Source: Odontesthes bonariensis (Eukaryota; Chordata; Actinopteri; Atheriniformes; Atherinopsidae). From it: a stretch of DNA of 64,000 bases. Location of the stretch: the NCBI RefSeq assembly GCF_027942865.1, contig NC_134524.1, positions 5,833,036-5,897,035 of the forward strand. Direction: 5' to 3'. Numbering within the stretch: the first letter of the stretch is position 1; each line of letters begins with the position of its first letter. The notes under the pieces are model-generated. The model searched no databases and had not been told where the DNA came from. It worked only from the letters and a program-made list of their open reading frames with translations. A program made the position numbers and the translations under genes. Below, piece after piece: positions 60,001 through 64,000 of this stretch.

Positions 60001-63000
60001 GTGGACTGTATGGGAATACTGTTACTTTGTATTTGTAGAACAGTAAGATAACAGATAAACGATCCATGAATACGTCCCATTTACAGTAAAAAAGGAAAAG
60101 AAAGACGTTAACTTGACTATAAATACAGAAAAGGCGAACACAGTGTGGGGTTATGTTCCCCTGCGACCTGCATGTGGTTGCAGCTGCACAGTTGCTATGA
60201 CTTGCAGATGCAGAACTCTACAGTTCTGTCACAGCCAGCCCAGAGTGAAAGCAGCAACACCTACAGAACTGCTAGACTTTCTCTACACACATCTTTCAGG
60301 TTTCAATGAGTAAAATAACTCAAGTGGTATTCTTTTTATGACAACGCCTCAGCCTCTGACGCAGTGTTAATTTCGTCAGCTTTTTAAATTTAGTCTTAGT
60401 CTTAGTCACAATGTGGAAAATCAGTTTTAGTCTTAGTCACATTTTAGTCATTTTAGTCAACACTGTACATAATAGAACTTCTCCACACACGGCGGCATGA
60501 TCAATCATTATCATGCAGGTTGTTTTGTTGTCCTTCAAGTTGTAAACGAAATGGCTCCACACATCCAGGCGTTGTTTTCGCCCAACTCCAACAAACCGTA
60601 CACCGGTATCCGAGCCCGACGCCATGACTGGACTGCAAAGTTGAACTAGCTACGGTTAAGTTATAGCTAGCTACCGGCTACGTTACTTGACATGGGAAGG
60701 GCCTAAACTCAACTGAACTCGACTCACTGAACTACTACAGTACTGATTGAGCCGCGCGAGGCACTGTGGGACAGGCGCCGTGCAGGGACAAACAGGGCAA
60801 CAGCGCGTAATCTTCTATGAAGTTCAAGAAACACTTATATTAACAATTACAAATTACAAATTAATTATAAACAATTACATTTTTTAATGTCCATTGTTCC
60901 ATCGCTTGTAAATTTCGTCTCGTCTTAAGTCTCGTTAACGAAAATAATTTTCTATTCTCGTCATGTTTTTATTTTCTGGAAGCAATTTTGTGCGTCGTCG
61001 TCTCGTCATCGTCACGGGAAAAAGGGGCGTTAACGAAATATTTTCGTCATCGTCCTGGTTGACGAAATTAACACTGCTCTGACGTAACAGCACAGGGTCC
61101 CTTTGTTTGGGGGTCACCTACAAATGTCTAATTTAGTGAGATTTGCAGGGTATTGTTAAATCCCGGTACCAGCTCAGAGCAGAATTCTCCAGTGTCCTCA
61201 TCTTTATCTCCACCTACCTTAAAACGCTGCATTTGCTGCACCTCAGATTTTACTCCGACCCACTTACTCGTGCTTTGAGCTTCGCTGTTAGGATCAGTTT
61301 ATCCTCAGCAGTTAGTTACATTTTGCTCGACTTCAGAAAGAAATGAGCCAAGTTAAGGCTTAATAAACCTTCCCAATTAAGAAATCTTCCTTCTTGATGG
61401 AGTTTTCTTTGATATCGTTTTCCCAGTCCCACCCAAACCCTTCTTGTAAACTATGGTTAACTGTTAACCAGAATCACTTCCTAATGTTAGCCTCTAAAAA
61501 CTTTCCTGGTTCAGTAAGGGTTCATGCCTGCAGTCTGTTGCTGCAGCTTACTTATCTGTGGTGCAGTATCTTACCAGCCTGGGTCAGTTGAATGCCTGAT
61601 GTGTGACAAGACTGCCTAAAAATAACTGGATTATTACGGGTTATTTGTTTCCAAATTTACATTTGCACGGTGGTGCAAAACTGTACCGCAGCTGTCAAAG
61701 AGGACTGTCAAAGGTAGCCGTTTCAGACATTTTAAAAGACCTCAGACCCAATGCACAGAAAAAAAAACAAATCTTCATACGATACATAAGAAAATTCTAA
61801 AAAAAAACTTTGTCATTTTAATATAAAATCAAATTGGACGTAAATTCTAGAGGGTAAAAATGAGGGTTTTACTGGTATTTCATCTACGTTTTTTAAAGGA
61901 TAAGACCGGTTTTTTGACATTGGGCCCTTGATTTCACATTATAACATGATGTTCTACTCACCCCTGCTTGTTGTTGAACATTTGGAGCTGTTCCGAAGAT
62001 ATTCGCGAGGCGTCTGGCTGCTCTCTTGAGATATTCGGCCATGAAACGGTTTCCTATGGGCAAGCTCATACAGGCACAAACTATGCTGTTTATAATTTAT
62101 TAATTACTCTACACTAGCACTGATAACGTGGAGGTGCGTCGCTTACTTAAAAAAATCCGGGTTACTAATTTTGAATTTTAGCCGAATGAATAAATAGGCA
62201 GCAGGTCTGTGGGCTGTCTGTGGCAGTAGCACGACGAGGACGTCAGTAACACCCACTTTACGACAAAAAAAATCAAAATTACAATAACCCGGATTTTTTT
62301 AAGTAAGCGACGCACCTCCACGTTATCAGTTCTAGTGTAGAGTAATTAATAAATTATAAACAGCATAGTTTGTGTCTGTATGAGCTTGCCCATAGGAAAC
62401 CGTTTCATGGCCGAATATCTCAAGAGAGCAGCCAGACGCCTCGCGAATATCTTCGGAACAGCTCCAAATGTTCAACAACAAGCAGGGGTGAGTAGAACAT
62501 CATGTTATAATGTGAAATCAAGGGCCCAAAGTCAAAAAACCGGTCTTATCCTTTAAGATATCCTAAAAATAAACGAACAAGGCCAACGACACACATGCAA
62601 AACAAAAAACAAAAAAAGACATTTCTGATGTTTGACAAACACTAACCTGAGATGCCCCACGTTATAGAAGCGACTGACTCCGTCCGTGGTCCTAACAACC
62701 TTTAGACAGAAGGCAGGCTGCAAATGTCTGACCTCCAACAGCACCAGAGCCAGGTACTGAATGAACAGCAGCGCGTCCACCAAAGAAGCTGCATATCCCA
62801 CAATCCCCCTGTAGTCCGTCTCTTTGGGCTCCAGCACCCGGACCCCATAGAAGAGCCAATAAGATGCCACGAAGAGAAAGACCAGGGCCAGCAGCAGACA
62901 GCGGAAGACGAAGAAACGCGGCAAAGAGGCTCGGGGCGGGCGGAGAAACAGCGCCCATGTGGAGATGAGGAGGATCAGCAGCTTGAAGGCCAGAGAAATG

Positions 63001-63468
63001 TAAAGGCCCTCGCACGGCGTTCCGCAAGGATCCAGAGTGTCCCGCCAAAGGAGCTGTGGGAGAACCAGGAAGGCCAGAGGAGTGACGAGGGAGAAGAGCC
63101 CCAAAACGGCACCCAGAACGGGGCTGATGTAACGGCGGCAGTCGAGAGGGGAAGAATCCTCCAAGTCTTTAGAGATCCGCGTCAGGTCCTCGTTGGACAC
63201 GCTGTCCACAGAGGTGCCAGTGACCACCGTGGTGGTCTCGCCCCAGTTGTCATCCTGAGGAGAAATTTGAGCAGGCAGGTGTTAGTAACGCTGAGGCCAT
63301 GTGTAAGACAGGTGCAGAGGAGAAGGAGTGAGTTAAACTCAGACCCTGTCGTCTGCTACGGTCGATTCTGCGTCCAGCAGCGGCTCCCCCGGAGCCTGGA
63401 TGATCACAGATTTGTCCCCACGGATGGCGCCATCTCGACTCTTTGAGCGATGCCTGTCTCTTCTCTCT
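55790..63468 (-). CDS. vangl2: Van Gogh-like planar cell polarity protein (VANGL2-type), N-terminus off the window
   Basis: Four-pass membrane protein of the Wnt/planar cell polarity pathway, partner of Prickle and Dishevelled (family knowledge). Minus-strand exons in phase: 63468-63345 (basic Ser/Arg part, [15 protein letters not shown]), 63254-62647 (TTTVVTGTS and all four TM helices, including [18 protein letters not shown] and SYWLFYGVR), 59786-59650 ([11 protein letters not shown]), 58799-58664 ([27 protein letters not shown]), 56482-56236 ([30 protein letters not shown]), 56047-55790, stop TAG 55792-55790. That gives 502 residues; the family is about 520, so only roughly the first 20 residues are missing beyond 63468. 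The C-terminus LQSETSV keeps the PDZ-binding [14 protein letters not shown] favours VANGL2 over VANGL1, but the TM region is more divergent than I expect of VANGL2, so it may be a fish-specific extra copy. Confidence 0.93.
56690..57470 (-). mobile_element. LINE 3' fragment (L2/Rex-type), minus strand
   Basis: On the minus strand, translation shows the RT C-terminus ([30 protein letters not shown]), then an AT-rich region and an AAAGCACTTTGTGCTGC end with a TTTGA-type tail. It lies in a VANGL2 intron. A C-run is at 56839-56850 and an (AAT)n run near 57010-57040. Confidence 0.7.
57540..57960. repeat. GC-rich segment, likely repeat-derived, unclassified
   Basis: Markedly more GC-rich than its surroundings, with many CCAG/CCCC words. 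Long open frames on both strands are explained by composition. It directly precedes an L2 fragment and may belong to a repeat. Confidence 0.3.
57960..58255 (+). mobile_element. L2-like LINE fragment (RT C-terminus)
   Basis: Near-identical to 48550-48850: [38 protein letters not shown] and [11 protein letters not shown]. It is a younger partial copy of the same family as the LINE at 47022, in the VANGL2 intron between 58664 and 56482. Confidence 0.85.
60362..61076. mobile_element. hAT-type MITE with exact 8-bp duplication, in VANGL2 intron
   Basis: Ends CAGTGTTAATTTCGTCA and, in reverse complement, CAGTGTTAATTTCGTCA. Flanked by CTCTGACG at 60354-60361 and 61077-61084 (perfect). No transposase. 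Confidence 0.88.
61897..62552. mobile_element. TTAA-flanked near-perfect palindromic element in VANGL2 intron
   Basis: Inverted arms of about 270 bp (61897 to about 62165 and about 62286-62552) around a spacer of about 120 bp. Ends AGGATAAGACCGG on both sides, flanked by TTAA (61893-61896, 62553-62556). Terminal style is shared with the TTAA elements near 40 kb. It ends 94 bp from the donor of the VANGL2 exon 63254-62647. Confidence 0.88.
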
Positions 63469-64000
63469 CTGGAAGTCAGGAAGAGTTATCAATCCTGAGG
63501 CAAACGTTCATTATGACATACTTCATGTTTCGGCAGCCAAATTATCTACATGTATCCTATTTTTATTGGATAATTTACTGTTCATGAGCAACTGAATTAA
63601 TTATGTCGCACTTGCTATGCGATGAATCATACAGCACTGTGGAAACCCCTCATTTCTGCACATACTATTGTGAGGGAAACATGGTTCCTGGCTAATTTGT
63701 CTGTTATGTTGACACAACACTGGTTCATTAGTTGAATTAGGAGTCTTTTTTCTGTCTTTTTATGCTTAGTGTGAAGTAGCCTTCCTCTGAGAATGATCAG
63801 TTAAAAGGACTGGACTGAAAAAACAGCCAAAAGCTTTGAGAGACCTTCAGAAAGCCTGGAGAACTATGACTTAAGACCACTTTAAAAGATTACAGGAAAG
63901 TCCGGCTTTCATGTAAAGAAACGGGGGGCTGGATGAAGACTGTTGCACAGAACTGCAGCAGAGCCAGAGGCTTCGGAAAATGTTGTTAAATGATTTGTAG
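63469..64000. other. VANGL2 intron, upstream part
   Basis: The first coding exon was searched for on the minus strand and not found before the window edge. Confidence 0.5.

Noticed and set aside
62724-63446. 240-codon plus-strand frame
   Set aside because: Antisense shadow of the VANGL2 exons.

Overview
The window is vertebrate genomic DNA, almost certainly from a percomorph teleost (a cichlid-like fish is a guess). The genes are split by GT-AG introns with conserved phases, and the spaces between them hold fish-type repeats: L2/Rex- and L1-like LINE pieces, hAT, TTAA-flanked and TA-flanked MITEs, a tRNA-SINE, a Tc1 relic and a solo LTR. The main content is a cluster of leukocyte immunoglobulin-superfamily receptors next to a VANGL2-type planar-polarity gene. 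Human 1q23 also carries FCRL/FCGR genes, the SLAM family and VANGL2 (established knowledge), so this looks like conserved linkage.

Layout. (1) 1059-10786, plus: a seven-Ig-domain Fc-receptor-like (FCRL) gene. I could join 14 coding exons in phase (784 codons plus stop). It has an unused-looking transmembrane/stop exon in its middle and a LINE with a clean 12-bp target duplication in one intron. (2) 15079-16052, minus: a complete five-exon single V-domain receptor (199 aa) with an ITIM; one canonical Ig cysteine is Tyr. (3) 16578-23279, plus: SLAM-type receptor A (286 aa) whose cytoplasmic tail resembles that of the FCRL gene. (4) 30013-35278, plus: SLAM-type receptor B (328 aa) with a classical SLAM tail of two ITSMs and two ITIM-like motifs. 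Receptors A and B have near-identical V-C2 ectodomain exons but unrelated signal peptides, transmembrane segments and tails. (5) 43036-51657, minus: SLAM-type receptor C, ectodomain and transmembrane exons found, tail not found. (6) 55790-63468, minus: VANGL2-type gene, complete except for the N-terminal coding exon, which lies beyond the right edge.

The genes suggest a set of leukocyte surface receptors that signal through tyrosine motifs (ITIM to SHP phosphatases, ITSM to SAP-type adaptors; family knowledge). The most interesting observation is that one ectodomain cassette is attached to two different signalling tails, a paired-receptor arrangement apparently produced by a local transfer limited to the V and C2 exons. 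Several element insertions have exact target-site duplications, and one hAT element is present in only one of the two duplicated introns. Gene models were made by eye from splice consensus and reading phase; none was tested against transcripts.
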